In this document: one piece after another, positions 34,516 through 43,398 of the stretch
How the letters are laid out: each line of letters opens with the position of its first letter
How positions within the stretch are numbered: the stretch's first letter is position 1
Notes under the pieces: model-generated
The model's input: the letters and a program-made list of their open reading frames with translations, nothing else
What the model was told of the DNA's origin: nothing
Databases searched by the model: none
DNA from: Paraburkholderia sp. CNPSo 3274
Lineage (GTDB): Bacteria > Pseudomonadota > Gammaproteobacteria > Burkholderiales > Burkholderiaceae
Assembly: GCF_024206475.1 (NCBI RefSeq)
Contig: NZ_JAMBPR010000052.1
Coordinates: 1-62,979 of the forward strand
Length of the DNA: 62,979 bases
Direction: 5' to 3'
Made by a program: the position numbers and the translations under genes

Positions 34516-35607
34516 TCAGGGCCGCACGACATCAGGCAACAGCGTATCCGCCTCTGGCGTGCCTAGTAGCGTCTCATGAACATTCGACAGCCGCGTCGTG
34601 CGATATTCGTTGGGCGACTCCCCAAACTCCTTGCGGAACTCGCGGCCGAGATGCGAGGCGTCGGAAAAACCGCATGACGAAGCGATATCCGCAACGGTGC
34701 GGTCCGAACTGGTCAAGAGCCACGACGCCATGCGGATACGAATCTGCCTTGCGTACGCACCCGGAGATTTGCCGGTTTCCGTCGTGAAAAGGCGTTCGAG
34801 CTGGCGAACCGAAACATCGAGCCGATGCGCCAGATCCGGCAGACTGAGCGGCTGGCCAACGTGTTGCTCCATCAGCAGAATCGCGCGCCGAACCTTGGGA
34901 TGCGTGGCCGGCTCGAGGCCCGGAGGATGCGGTTGCGGCGCGTTGCCTTTTTGCGCATCGTCCACGAGCAGAATACGCAGCGCCTTGCGCACGATCGTGG
35001 CCTCGACATGGCGCAACAGAATCGCCGCGGCAACGTCGATCGACGCACGGCCACCGGAACACGTAATGCGCCTTCTGTCGATCACAAAGAGCCGGTCGGC
35101 AACAAGGTCGCGCTCATCGGCTTGCGGAAAACGCTCGACGAAATCCCAGTAGTGAAACCAGCTCACGCAAATTCGATATCCGTTCATCACGCCGGCCCTT
35201 GCGAGTGCGAACGCGCCCGTGCAGAGTCCCACGAGCGTGGCCGGCGTTTCAGCCATCGCGCGAATGAAGGCGAGTGTTGCGTCGCTGGCCGGCGGTCCCG
35301 AATGCAGCAGTCCGCCGACGATCACGACATAGTCGAACGGCTCGGCCTCGTCGAACGTCTTCCACGGTGTGATCTGGATTCCGCAACTGGCGCGAACCGG
35401 AACGAGATTTTCTCCGACGATGGTCCACGAGCACCGCACCGGTCGGCTCATGTCGCCTTCGTCGCTTGCGAGCCTGAGCAGGTCGACGAAGCCGGAGAAC
35501 GCGGTCAACGTGAAGTTGGGCAAAAGCACGATCCCGAAACGCAGCCGCCTCGCAGCCGTGGCTTCGCTGTCAATCGCGTGGTGAACCATGGGGACCGCCT
35601 CTGTCAA
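34516..35607 (-). CDS. GlxA-family AraC regulator (GbdR-like)
   Basis: 363 residues. The N-terminal half is a DJ-1/PfpI-like ligand domain (FGIVLLPNFTLTAFSGFVDLLR, VIVGGLLHSG, LVGLCTGAFALARAG). The C-terminal half has two AraC helix-turn-helices (DLAHRLDVSVRQLERLF, DIASSCGFSDASHLGREFRK). GbdR, CdhR and SouR of this family control glycine betaine, carnitine and sarcosine genes, which fits the betaine-related genes at 37-48 kb. The start at 35607 is used; 35589 is possible. Part of the upstream region is a short tandem repeat. Confidence 0.85.
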   Translation of the reverse strand: MTEAVPMVHHAIDSEATAARRLRFGIVLLPNFTLTAFSGFVDLLRLASDEGDMSRPVRCSWTIVGENLVPVRASCGIQITPWKTFDEAEPFDYVVIVGGLLHSGPPASDATLAFIRAMAETPATLVGLCTGAFALARAGVMNGYRICVSWFHYWDFVERFPQADERDLVADRLFVIDRRRITCSGGRASIDVAAAILLRHVEATIVRKALRILLVDDAQKGNAPQPHPPGLEPATHPKVRRAILLMEQHVGQPLSLPDLAHRLDVSVRQLERLFTTETGKSPGAYARQIRIRMASWLLTSSDRTVADIASSCGFSDASHLGREFRKEFGESPNEYRTTRLSNVHETLLGTPEADTLLPDVVRP

Positions 35608-35642
35608 TGCATTCCAAACAATCGATACGGTCGAAATCCGTT

Positions 35643-35705
35643 GCCCGTTTGTTAGCCCGTTTGTTAGCCCGTTTGTTAGCCTGGTTAGTTAGTCCGGTTA
35701 GTTAG
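35643..35705. repeat. short tandem repeat between two regulator genes
   Basis: GCCCGTTTGTTA occurs three times in perfect tandem (35643-35654, 35655-35666, 35667-35678), then two GGTTAGTTAG copies follow (about 35683-35692 and 35696-35705). The second block reaches into the stop codon of the LysR gene. The tract is 35 bp upstream of the GlxA-type start, so slippage could change its promoter or the LysR tail. Confidence 0.8.
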
Positions 35706-36703
35706 CCCGTGACCGCAACACCGGCGTCGAGCCAGTCGCGCATCATCGCACCGGCTTCTTCGCTGAGCCAGTTCCGAAACTGCAGATACTCGGTACGAGG
35801 CCGCGCATTCCGGTGCGTAATCAAATAGTGGTAGCGGTCTTTAAAGACAAGCGCATCCGGAACAGGCCGTATCAGGCGTCCCTGCTCGACCTGAAGATGG
35901 AGCAGATGATGCCAGCCGAGCAGCGTCCCTTCGCCGGCCTCCGCCTGCGCGACGAGGAGCCGATAGTCGTTGCTCTCCAGGCTGCGGTTTTCAGCCAGAA
36001 TGTCCGTGCCGTCGCCCTGCTGAAACCAGTTGCGCCACACTCGCCAATCCACGTGTTCACACACCTGGGCGCGGCCGAGCAACGAGAGATTCAACGTGGG
36101 TTGCGAAAGCAGGTCGAGCGGCTTGAGCTTCTTGCCGCGAAAATACCGGTCGTAAAACGTCGGGCTGCAAACCGGATACACGACATCATGAAACAGCGGC
36201 TCGACTTCGTATTCCGGCTCGCGAGGCGGATTCTTCGTGATGATGATGTCGGGCTCCATGAGTTCGTCCAACTCCATGAAGTGCTCGGTAACCATCACAT
36301 GCAACCGGATATCCGGAAAGCGCGCGCAAAACGCCGGCAGGCGCTGCGACAGCCACAGGGCCGAGAACGTATGCGAGACGCAAATCGTCAATGCGTGCCG
36401 ATCCGTGCGTCGCACCGCCTCCGCCGCTTCGGCGATATTCATAATGGAGAGATACGACGCGTTGTACAGAATGCGTCCAGCATCAGTCAGCGCGATATGC
36501 CGGCCGGTGCGCTCGAACAGCGCGACATCGAGCGAATCTTCAAGCTCTTTTATTTGTCTGCTGATTGCGGCCTGCGTTACGCACAGAACCTCAGCCGCCT
36601 GGGTGAAGCTTTCATATCGCGCCGCCGTCACGAAGCATCGAAGCGCCCGAAGCGACGGCATCTGGGCGAGGAGTCTGTCTGCGAATAGCTGCTTCTTTAA
36701 CAT
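35702..36703 (-). CDS. LysR-family transcription regulator
   Basis: 333 residues. The N-terminal helix-turn-helix is MPSLRALRCFVTAARYESFTQAAEVL with TQAAISRQIKELE. The substrate-binding domain follows (TICVSHTFSALWLSQRLPAF, PDIIITKNPPREPE). It resembles GcvA-type LysR regulators. Its position beside the GlxA-type gene and the betaine/amine operon suggests control of one of them. A short palindrome lies about 120 bp upstream of its start. The C-terminus ends within the repeat tract. Confidence 0.85.
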   Translation of the reverse strand: MLKKQLFADRLLAQMPSLRALRCFVTAARYESFTQAAEVLCVTQAAISRQIKELEDSLDVALFERTGRHIALTDAGRILYNASYLSIMNIAEAAEAVRRTDRHALTICVSHTFSALWLSQRLPAFCARFPDIRLHVMVTEHFMELDELMEPDIIITKNPPREPEYEVEPLFHDVVYPVCSPTFYDRYFRGKKLKPLDLLSQPTLNLSLLGRAQVCEHVDWRVWRNWFQQGDGTDILAENRSLESNDYRLLVAQAEAGEGTLLGWHHLLHLQVEQGRLIRPVPDALVFKDRYHYLITHRNARPRTEYLQFRNWLSEEAGAMMRDWLDAGVAVTG

Positions 36704-36824
36704 GGCTTGCGCTCTTTAAACGGGTGCTCGCATGGCGCGATCAGGTGCGCCACGAACCATAAAGGGATTCGGATGAGAATAGTGTGCGAGTCCGTTTTCC
36801 CAGTGGCAAGTGCAGTATTCCATA

Positions 36825-36837
36825 ATAAGGGCCTTAT
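36825..36837. promoter_or_regulatory. ATAAGG-N-CCTTAT palindrome upstream of the LysR gene
   Basis: A perfect 6-bp inverted repeat around one base, 122-134 bp before the LysR start (minus strand). LysR proteins often bind such AT-rich dyads in their own promoters, so it could be an autoregulatory site. Confidence 0.3.
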
Positions 36838-36875
36838 AAATGATGCAGCGCCGCCCTTCCCCTGTGTCGCTTGGG

Positions 36876-37224
36876 TTACGTCCCGCCGACGACGCGTTTC
36901 AACACTCTGTCAAGCGCCTCTCCATAGTGCGCGTAGGTGTCGCGCTCCGTTAGCTCGGCGTGCAATTGCGCGTTGAGGCCGCCGGGCGTCATGCAGTTCT
37001 CAGCCAGCGACGAGAAGGATTGCGTCGTACGCGTCGTGTCGTGCGCAAGCCCCACGCAATAGCCGACAGGAACGCCCTTGCGTCGTCATATCGAAGCCCT
37101 TGCCGAACGAGCCATGCCGCCTGGCTTTCCAGCACTGCATAGAAGCTCGCCATGGTCGCAGTCACCGCGGATATCGCGTTGAACTTCTGCTCGTCTTCGA
37201 CTTCGACGGCCTCACCGCTGCCAC
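36876..37224 (-). pseudogene. 3' remnant of a pyrroline-5-carboxylate-reductase-like gene, frameshifted
   Basis: Just after the aldehyde dehydrogenase stop the minus strand reads GEAVEVEDEQKFNAISAVTA, MASFYAVLESQAAWLVRQG and FLSAIAWGL. It then changes frame and continues as TTQSFSSLAENCMTPGGLNAQLHAEL up to TAA at 36876-36878. This is the C-terminal dimerisation half of the ProC family (MTPGG corresponds to the usual TPGG). The N-terminal NAD-binding half is absent. The gene is therefore dead by 5' deletion and frameshift. Confidence 0.65.
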
Positions 37225-37225
37225 T

Positions 37226-38719
37226 TCAAGCGAGCTTCAACCAGGTGGTCTTTAGCTCGCAATACTGGTCGTGTGCGTAGACAGACTTGTCGCGGCCGCC
37301 AAAGCCCGATTGTTTGAAGCCGCCGAACGGCGTCGAAAGGTCGCCCTCGCCGAAGCAGTTTACCGTGACCGTGCCCGCGCGGATACGCGCCGCAACCTTA
37401 TGCGCACTGTTCACATTGTCCGTCCACAACGAAGCCGCCAGTCCGTAACAGGTGTCGTTGGCGATCCGGATAGCGTCTTCCACGTCCTCGTATTCGATCA
37501 AGCACACGACCGGCCCGAACACTTCTTCCCGCGCGATGGCCATATCCGGCGTGACCTGATCGAAGATCGTGGGTTCGACGAACCATCCGCCGGTCTCGGT
37601 CAGCGCGGCGCGCCCGCCGCAAATCACGCGCGCGCCCTGCTCCTTCGCTTTCTCGATGTGCGCCAGGACCTTCTCGTAGTGTTTCTGCTCGATCAGCGCG
37701 CCAAGCTTTGCGTCCGGGTCGAGCGGATCCCCCGTCCTCCAACCCGCAAGAACCGCCTGAACTTTCTCGACCAGCTCCGCCCGCTTGTTCGAAGGAACGA
37801 GAATCCGCGAGCCTGCGCTACAGTTTTCTCCCATGTTCCAGAATGCAGCGGCGACGGCCTGTTCGGCGACCGCATCGAGATTCGCGACATCGGGAAGAAT
37901 CACCTGTGGATTCTTCCCGCCGCATTCGAGCACCACACGCTTGAGGTTGGTATCCGCGGAATAGTGCAAAAAGCGCTTGCCGGTAGCGGTCGAACCGGTG
38001 AACGCGACGAGATCGACATCGGGATGGCGGCCCAGCGCCTGTCCCGTGCTATCGCCGAAGCCCGTGACGACGCTGAACACGCCCGCGGGCACGCCCGCTT
38101 TGAGAGCGAGATCCGCAATGCGCAATGTCGAGAGTGACGTTTGCTCCGCAGGCTTCACGACCACGCTATTACCGACCGACAATGCCGGACCGATCTTCCA
38201 GGCCAGCATTAGCGCGGGGAAATTCCAGGGCAGGACCGCGCCAACCACGCCAATCGGTTCACGCGTAATCATGCTGACGACATCCGCACCCGAAGGCGAC
38301 AGCGCGTCGTAACGCTTGTCCGTCACTTCGGCATGCCAACGAATGCAGGCCGCCGACTCGGGAATATCCAGCGCGAGGCATTCGCCGATCGGCTTGCCCG
38401 CCTCCAGCGCTTCGAGAAGCGCCAGTTCGTCCGCATGCTCGTCGATCAGTTGCGCGAGGCGAAGCAGAACCGCCTTGCGATGCGCCGGCGCGGCCTTCGA
38501 CCACACGCCGGAGTCGAATGCATGGCGGGCAGCGGCGACAGCGTGATCCACATCCTTTTCACCGCATTTCGCCACGTCCGCCAGCACCTTGCCCGATGCG
38601 GGATTGAGCGTGGCGAATGTTTCTCCCGACGCCGATCCACACCGCTCTCCGGCGATGAAGGCCCGCCCGTCGAGCGGCAATTCCGCGGCTTTCTGCTTCC
38701 ACTCCTGATGCGTCGTCAT
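37226..38719 (-). CDS. NAD-dependent aldehyde dehydrogenase (PuuC/KauB-like)
   Basis: 497 residues from ATG 38717-38719. The longer open frame to 39214 is spurious. Catalytic residues: N166 (PWNFP), E265 (LECGGK), C300 (GENCSAG); NAD site TGSTATGK. The length and the MGENCSAGSR context match the gamma-glutamyl-gamma-aminobutyraldehyde/aminoaldehyde dehydrogenases PuuC and KauB. It would oxidise the aldehyde produced by the neighbouring FAD oxidase or the DapA-family enzyme. It is near the end of a minus-strand operon. Confidence 0.85.
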   Translation of the reverse strand: MTTHQEWKQKAAELPLDGRAFIAGERCGSASGETFATLNPASGKVLADVAKCGEKDVDHAVAAARHAFDSGVWSKAAPAHRKAVLLRLAQLIDEHADELALLEALEAGKPIGECLALDIPESAACIRWHAEVTDKRYDALSPSGADVVSMITREPIGVVGAVLPWNFPALMLAWKIGPALSVGNSVVVKPAEQTSLSTLRIADLALKAGVPAGVFSVVTGFGDSTGQALGRHPDVDLVAFTGSTATGKRFLHYSADTNLKRVVLECGGKNPQVILPDVANLDAVAEQAVAAAFWNMGENCSAGSRILVPSNKRAELVEKVQAVLAGWRTGDPLDPDAKLGALIEQKHYEKVLAHIEKAKEQGARVICGGRAALTETGGWFVEPTIFDQVTPDMAIAREEVFGPVVCLIEYEDVEDAIRIANDTCYGLAASLWTDNVNSAHKVAARIRAGTVTVNCFGEGDLSTPFGGFKQSGFGGRDKSVYAHDQYCELKTTWLKLA

Positions 38720-38736
38720 CTCGTGTCCTTGATTAA

Positions 38737-40068
38737 TTAAAGCTCGGCTCCAGCCGACATTTCCTTTGCCCAGATCGTGGCCGACACCGCCATGTCCACA
38801 ATGGGCCGAACCGGCAGCGAGCGCGGGTGTGGCTGGTTCAGAAGCTGTTGTACAAGCTCGTTGGTCTGGCCAAGCGCGAATTCGGCGATCAGCTTGCCCG
38901 ACGAAGATCCTCTGCTCAGCCCGAGCCCGTTGCATCCCACCGCTTCCAGAATTCCGTCGTCGCGGCGGCCGAACAGCGCGCCGTTGTTCGCGGAGAGACA
39001 CAGTGGACCACCCCACGTGTATTCGAGCTCGACGCCCTTGAGCATGGGGAATCGACGGTCGAACGAGCGCTGATGCAGCGTTTTCGCTTTCGCGAGATCC
39101 GCATCGGACACCTGCAGTGCCGGCCTGAACGCGAAATGATTGCGCACGCAAATACGGTCCGTGGCCAGACGGCGCACGGTCGTGCCCATAGGGTCCGCGG
39201 GAATCAGCGACCACGAACGCGTTCCGCCCAGCCTTTCAACCTCGCCGGCGTTCATGACGCGAGTCATCGATGCAAACGTGTACACAGGCAGCAAGCCATT
39301 GGGGTGGATGCCGAACGTCGCCGCGTAGGCGTTCGTGCAAAGAACCACCTGTTTGGCGACGATCTTTCCTCTGGCGAAATGCAGGACCTTCTCGTTGCCG
39401 CGATGTTCTATTTCCGTCACGGCACTCGACTCGAAGACCGTGACGTTTTCCGGCTGCGTGGCCGCCAGGCCGCGCATGAGCGCAGCCGGCTGCACCGTGC
39501 TGCAGCCCGGCGTAAATAGCGCACCCTGATAAAAGTCCGTGCCAGTTACCGCGCGAATGGCCGCTTGATCGAGCCACTCGAATGTTTCGTCAATGCGCGT
39601 CAGGCCCTGCGCAAAGTGCGAGAGCGCGTCGAGTCCCTTCTTGTTGACCGAGGCGTGGAATTTGCCGTCGTCGCGCCAATCGCAGTCGATGTTGTGCTGG
39701 CGTACGATCGAGCGCACGTAGTCGATCCCATGCCGTTGAAACCGCACGTCGGCCTTGTCCTCTGCCACGCTGCGCGAATAGCTTTCACTGCTGATGTCGT
39801 GCGGTAAATCGACGAAGAATCCGGAATTGCGTCCGGCCGTCGTGCGCCCAATGCGATCGGCCTCGACAAGCGCGATCGACGCATCGGGCGCCAGTTCGCC
39901 AAGCCGACGAGCCGCGCAAAGCCCGGTGATGCCGCCGCCCACAACGACCCAGTCGTATCGATGCTCCGACGACACGATTTTGGCAGGCCCCGCTGGCGGG
40001 AGACTCTCCCACCACCCGTTGACGCCATCTGGCGCAGGAAACCGCGCGAATTCCAGGTTCGAGACCAT
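38737..40068 (-). CDS. DAO-family FAD oxidoreductase (PuuB/OrdL-like)
   Basis: 443 residues. The dinucleotide motif is VVVGGGITGLCAARRLGEL near residue 41. AGRNSGFFVDLPHD and the C-terminal WGGPLCLSANNGALFG with NGLGLSRG are typical of PuuB-type amine oxidases. The enzyme should oxidise a C-N bond of an amine, N-methyl amino acid or imino acid. Its gene lies 17 bases before the aldehyde dehydrogenase and nine after the DapA-family gene. Substrate not fixed: gamma-glutamylputrescine, an N-methylated amino acid or a proline derivative are all possible. Confidence 0.8.
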   Translation of the reverse strand: MVSNLEFARFPAPDGVNGWWESLPPAGPAKIVSSEHRYDWVVVGGGITGLCAARRLGELAPDASIALVEADRIGRTTAGRNSGFFVDLPHDISSESYSRSVAEDKADVRFQRHGIDYVRSIVRQHNIDCDWRDDGKFHASVNKKGLDALSHFAQGLTRIDETFEWLDQAAIRAVTGTDFYQGALFTPGCSTVQPAALMRGLAATQPENVTVFESSAVTEIEHRGNEKVLHFARGKIVAKQVVLCTNAYAATFGIHPNGLLPVYTFASMTRVMNAGEVERLGGTRSWSLIPADPMGTTVRRLATDRICVRNHFAFRPALQVSDADLAKAKTLHQRSFDRRFPMLKGVELEYTWGGPLCLSANNGALFGRRDDGILEAVGCNGLGLSRGSSSGKLIAEFALGQTNELVQQLLNQPHPRSLPVRPIVDMAVSATIWAKEMSAGAEL

Positions 40069-40077
40069 TTTCTGTTA

Positions 40078-40965
40078 TTACTGGGCGTTGCGAATAAGCG
40101 GTTTCAGAAGCTGCGCAAACGCACTGCGCTCCTCTTGCGTGAGCGAGCCGAGCGGTGCACGCGCCTCGCCAACCGGCAGCCCCACCAGTTCGCAGCCGTA
40201 GCGCACGTACTGAATGAATTTGCCGCTGCGCTCGAGCAGTTCGAGCACCGGCAGCAATTGCGTCATCAGCTTGCGCCCCAGAACGAAATCGTTCTGTTTG
40301 ACGCACGCATCGAAAAGCGCCGTGTGCGCTTCCGGCAGGAAGTTGGATGCGCCGCCTACCCAGCTCTTCGCGCCCCACGCAAAGAATTCGAGCGCCTGGT
40401 CGTCCATGCCGCAACTGAGCACCAGCCGGTCGTTGAAGTGCGTGACGAGATGATGCAGATGCGAAATATCGCCAGTGCTCTCCTTCATGGCGATAAAGTT
40501 CGGACGCTCGAGCAGCGTTGCCAGCACGCCATCGCTGATCTCCGTTCCGGTGCGGGCCGGAAAGTTGTACAGCATGATCGGCATGTCGAGCGCGTCGTCC
40601 ACCTTCAGCATGTGGGTGAGCAGTTCTTCCTGCGTCGGCTGCGCGTAGTACGGCGCGGCAACCAGCAGCGACGATAATCCTGCATGCTTGGCCTCGAGGC
40701 CCAGGCGAATCACTTCCTTCGTCGTGGTCGCGTTGATGCCGGCGGTCAGATACGTTTTTCCACCCGCCGCCTCGGCGACAGTGTTGAAAGTCTTGACGCG
40801 TTCCTCGAAGCTCAACGCGTAGTATTCGCCCGTCGTGCCGCCGATCCCGAGTCCCGATACGCGGCCCGCGAGATTCGCTGCGTGCTTGCCGAGCAAGGCA
40901 TGGTCGATTTCACCGTCTTCCTTGAACGGTGTGACCAGCGGAGTATGTACGCCCTCGAAGCTCAT
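40078..40965 (-). CDS. DapA/NAL-family Schiff-base lyase or deaminase
   Basis: 295 residues. The Schiff-base lysine is K161 (FIAMKEST), the catalytic tyrosine Y133 (MLYNFPARTG), and GIGGTTGEYYAL is the substrate-carboxylate loop. It is a TIM-barrel class I enzyme. Because it sits in a catabolic operon, it is more likely a dedicated lyase or deaminase (as in hydroxyproline degradation) than lysine-biosynthetic DapA. glyA lies 73 bases upstream. Confidence 0.8.
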   Translation of the reverse strand: MSFEGVHTPLVTPFKEDGEIDHALLGKHAANLAGRVSGLGIGGTTGEYYALSFEERVKTFNTVAEAAGGKTYLTAGINATTTKEVIRLGLEAKHAGLSSLLVAAPYYAQPTQEELLTHMLKVDDALDMPIMLYNFPARTGTEISDGVLATLLERPNFIAMKESTGDISHLHHLVTHFNDRLVLSCGMDDQALEFFAWGAKSWVGGASNFLPEAHTALFDACVKQNDFVLGRKLMTQLLPVLELLERSGKFIQYVRYGCELVGLPVGEARAPLGSLTQEERSAFAQLLKPLIRNAQ

Positions 40966-41038
40966 TTCGATTCCTCTCTTCAGTAATCTTCAAACAGATA
41001 AACGGGTCTTCACTGCATTCGCACGCTGCTCGTCTTGC

Positions 41039-42334
41039 TTATGCCAGCGCGTCGGCGTGCGAATAAATCGGAAACTGGTTGCACAGATCCCGCACGCGGC
41101 TACGCACGGCGCGCTCGACGTGGTCGTCGCCGCCCGGCTCGCGCGCGAGGCCTGCCAGCACTTCGAGAATCATTTCGCCGATCTGCTCGAATTGAGCGGT
41201 GCCGAATCCGCGGGTCGTACCGGCTGGCGTGCCAAGCCGGATGCCGGAAGTCACGGTCGGGCTTTCCGTGTCGAACGGAATGCCGTTCTTGTTGCACGTA
41301 ATGCCCGCGCGCTCGAGGGCTTTCTCGGCCTGCGTGCCCGTAATGCGTTTGGCACGAAGATCGACGAGCAGCAGATGGTTGTCGGTCCCGCCCGTAACGA
41401 GCGAGAGGCCGCCGGATTGCAGTACGTTGCCCAGCGCCTCGGCATTACGCAGCACGCGGTCGATATAGCCCGCGAACTCCGGACGCAGTGCCTCGCCGAA
41501 CGCCACCGCCTTGGCCGCGATGACATGCATGAGCGGACCGCCCTGCAAGCCGGGGAACACGGCGGAATTGATCTTCTTGGCGATGTCGCCGTTGTTGGTC
41601 AGGATGAAGCCGCCACGCGGACCGCGAAGCGTTTTGTGCGTGGTCGACGTCACCACGTCCGCGTACTTGATCGGGTTTTCATGGCGACCGGCTGCGACAA
41701 TGCCCGCGATATGGGCCATATCGACCATCAGCAGGGCGCCAACGCTATCCGCGATTTCACGGAAAGCTGCAAAGTCGAGCGCGCGCGGATAAGCCGAGTA
41801 GCCCGCAATGATGAGCTTCGGCCGGTGCTCTTGCGCGAGCCGCCGCACTGCGTCGTAATCGATACGATACGTTTGCGGGCTCACACCATACTGCACGGCG
41901 TTGAACCACTTGCCGGAAAGCGCCGGTCGCGCGCCATGCGTGAGGTGGCCGCCAGCGTCCAGCGACATGCCCATCACCGTGTCGCCCGGCTTGACCAGCG
42001 CGAGCATGACTGCGCCGTTTGCCTGCGCGCCCGAATGCGGCTGCACATTGGCATACCCGGCGTCGAACAGCGCCTTCACGCGGTCGATCGCGAGCGCCTC
42101 GATGCGGTCGACGTGCTCGCAGCCGCCGTAGTAGCGCTTCGACGGATAACCCTCGGCGTACTTGTTGGTCAGCACCGTCCCTTGCGCTTCCATCACCGCC
42201 GCCGAAACAATGTTTTCGGAAGCGATCAATTCGATCTGCGTTTGTTGCCGGCGCAATTCGAGCGCGATCTCCGATGCAATGACCGGGTCACGGCTCTGGA
42301 GCGTTTCAGAAAAGAAGCACGAGTTTTCGCTCAC
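41039..42334 (-). CDS. glyA: serine hydroxymethyltransferase
   Basis: 431 residues, full length. PLP lysine in STTHKTLRGPRGG, with the typical YAEGYPSKRYYGG near the N-terminus and SGAQAN in the middle. It interconverts serine and glycine with tetrahydrofolate. In betaine catabolism clusters a dedicated GlyA takes the glycine left after demethylation and the released C1 unit, which fits this place between betaine-transport and amine-oxidase genes. It is probably a second glyA copy and not the housekeeping one. Confidence 0.93.
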   Translation of the reverse strand: MSENSCFFSETLQSRDPVIASEIALELRRQQTQIELIASENIVSAAVMEAQGTVLTNKYAEGYPSKRYYGGCEHVDRIEALAIDRVKALFDAGYANVQPHSGAQANGAVMLALVKPGDTVMGMSLDAGGHLTHGARPALSGKWFNAVQYGVSPQTYRIDYDAVRRLAQEHRPKLIIAGYSAYPRALDFAAFREIADSVGALLMVDMAHIAGIVAAGRHENPIKYADVVTSTTHKTLRGPRGGFILTNNGDIAKKINSAVFPGLQGGPLMHVIAAKAVAFGEALRPEFAGYIDRVLRNAEALGNVLQSGGLSLVTGGTDNHLLLVDLRAKRITGTQAEKALERAGITCNKNGIPFDTESPTVTSGIRLGTPAGTTRGFGTAQFEQIGEMILEVLAGLAREPGGDDHVERAVRSRVRDLCNQFPIYSHADALA

Positions 42335-42391
42335 AGGTCACTCCAGGAAGTAATCGTGTCAAGCAGGCCCTGCTAGAACATGAAAATCGTT

Positions 42392-42415
42392 GGGGCAGCG
42401 GGCCTTTCCTGCCCC
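42392..42415 (-). terminator. hairpin between the binding-protein gene and glyA
   Basis: GGGGCAG (42392-42398) pairs with CTGCCCC (42409-42415); on the minus strand it is followed by AACGATTTT. It could attenuate transcription after the ABC transporter genes before glyA. Confidence 0.4.
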
Positions 42416-42435
42416 CGTGAATACGAACCTTCTGG

Positions 42436-43317
42436 TTACTGCTGCAGCCAGGCTTTCAGCTTCTCTGGATGCGCGTCGACGAACTTCTTCGCGGCGGTTG
42501 CATAGTCGTTCGTGCTGTTGCCTTCGAGTTCGATGGCTTCGACATCAGCCAGCGTCAGCTTGAAGTGCTTGAAAAACACATCGGCGCGGGGAAACTTGGT
42601 GGCGAACTGCCTGGACGCGAACGCGTGGACCTGTTCTTCCCCGCCCAGCGTGCCCTTGGGGTCCTTCAAATAGCGCATCTGCCATTTCTGCCAGAGCCAG
42701 TGCGGGCTCCAGACCGTGGCAACGACCCACTGCTTCGTTTGGTACGCCCTCGACACGGCAGCAAGCATTCCGGCTTCACTCGACGACTGCAGGTTGTAGC
42801 CGTTCAGGCTGTAAGCCTGAACCGACTTCTCGGACGCCTGCATCAGGCCGGAACCCGGACCAATGCCCTGAATCGTGCCGTCGAGCTTGCTCTTGACGTC
42901 CGGCTTGTTCAGGTCCGAAATCGATGAAACCTGGGACTCCGGCACGTAGGCGGGCACGGCCCAGCCGTTTCGGCCGCCCGTGTAGATAACGCCGACATCA
43001 TCCAGATCGTTCTTGTACTTCGCGTAGTACACGGCGTGCGTCACCGGCAGCCAGCCGCCCACCATGATGTCGAGGTCGCCGCGCGCCACGCCCTGGAACT
43101 GAATGCCGATGTCCGCATTGACGAACTTGACCGGCTGATTCAGTTTCGTTTCGAGCACGTATTTGGCGACGTTGGCCGTGGCGAGAACGTCGGCCCAGTC
43201 GGTGATCGCCAGCTTGATCGGTTCCGCCGCCACGGCAGACCCGACGCCGACACTCATGGCGACGACCGTCGATAGCGCGACCTTCGTCATGACTGACTTG
43301 AACATATCGCTAATCAT
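42436..43317 (-). CDS. glycine betaine/proline-type ABC substrate-binding protein
   Basis: 293 residues with a signal peptide (MTKVALSTVVAMSVGVGSAVAA). The start at 43317 has GGAG seven to eight bases upstream. The OpuAC-like body shows LAITDWADVLATANV, VARGDLDIMVGGWLPVTH and VVATVWSPHWLWQKWQMRYL. The tryptophans (DW, GGW, SPHW) fit the aromatic cage that binds quaternary ammonium or sulfonium groups such as glycine betaine, choline or DMSP. The permease and ATPase genes precede it in the operon. Confidence 0.85.
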   Translation of the reverse strand: MISDMFKSVMTKVALSTVVAMSVGVGSAVAAEPIKLAITDWADVLATANVAKYVLETKLNQPVKFVNADIGIQFQGVARGDLDIMVGGWLPVTHAVYYAKYKNDLDDVGVIYTGGRNGWAVPAYVPESQVSSISDLNKPDVKSKLDGTIQGIGPGSGLMQASEKSVQAYSLNGYNLQSSSEAGMLAAVSRAYQTKQWVVATVWSPHWLWQKWQMRYLKDPKGTLGGEEQVHAFASRQFATKFPRADVFFKHFKLTLADVEAIELEGNSTNDYATAAKKFVDAHPEKLKAWLQQ

Positions 43318-43398
43318 CTTAGTACTCCGTATTTATATTGAAACTACTCATTCCGTCATGGATGACCTGCCCATGATTTCAGGCAGGCATCCGGCTGG

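Noticed and set aside
37226..39214. 662-codon extension of the aldehyde dehydrogenase
   Set aside because: The extra N-terminus is antiparallel overlap with the FAD oxidoreductase gene and lacks similarity; start 38719 gives the family length.
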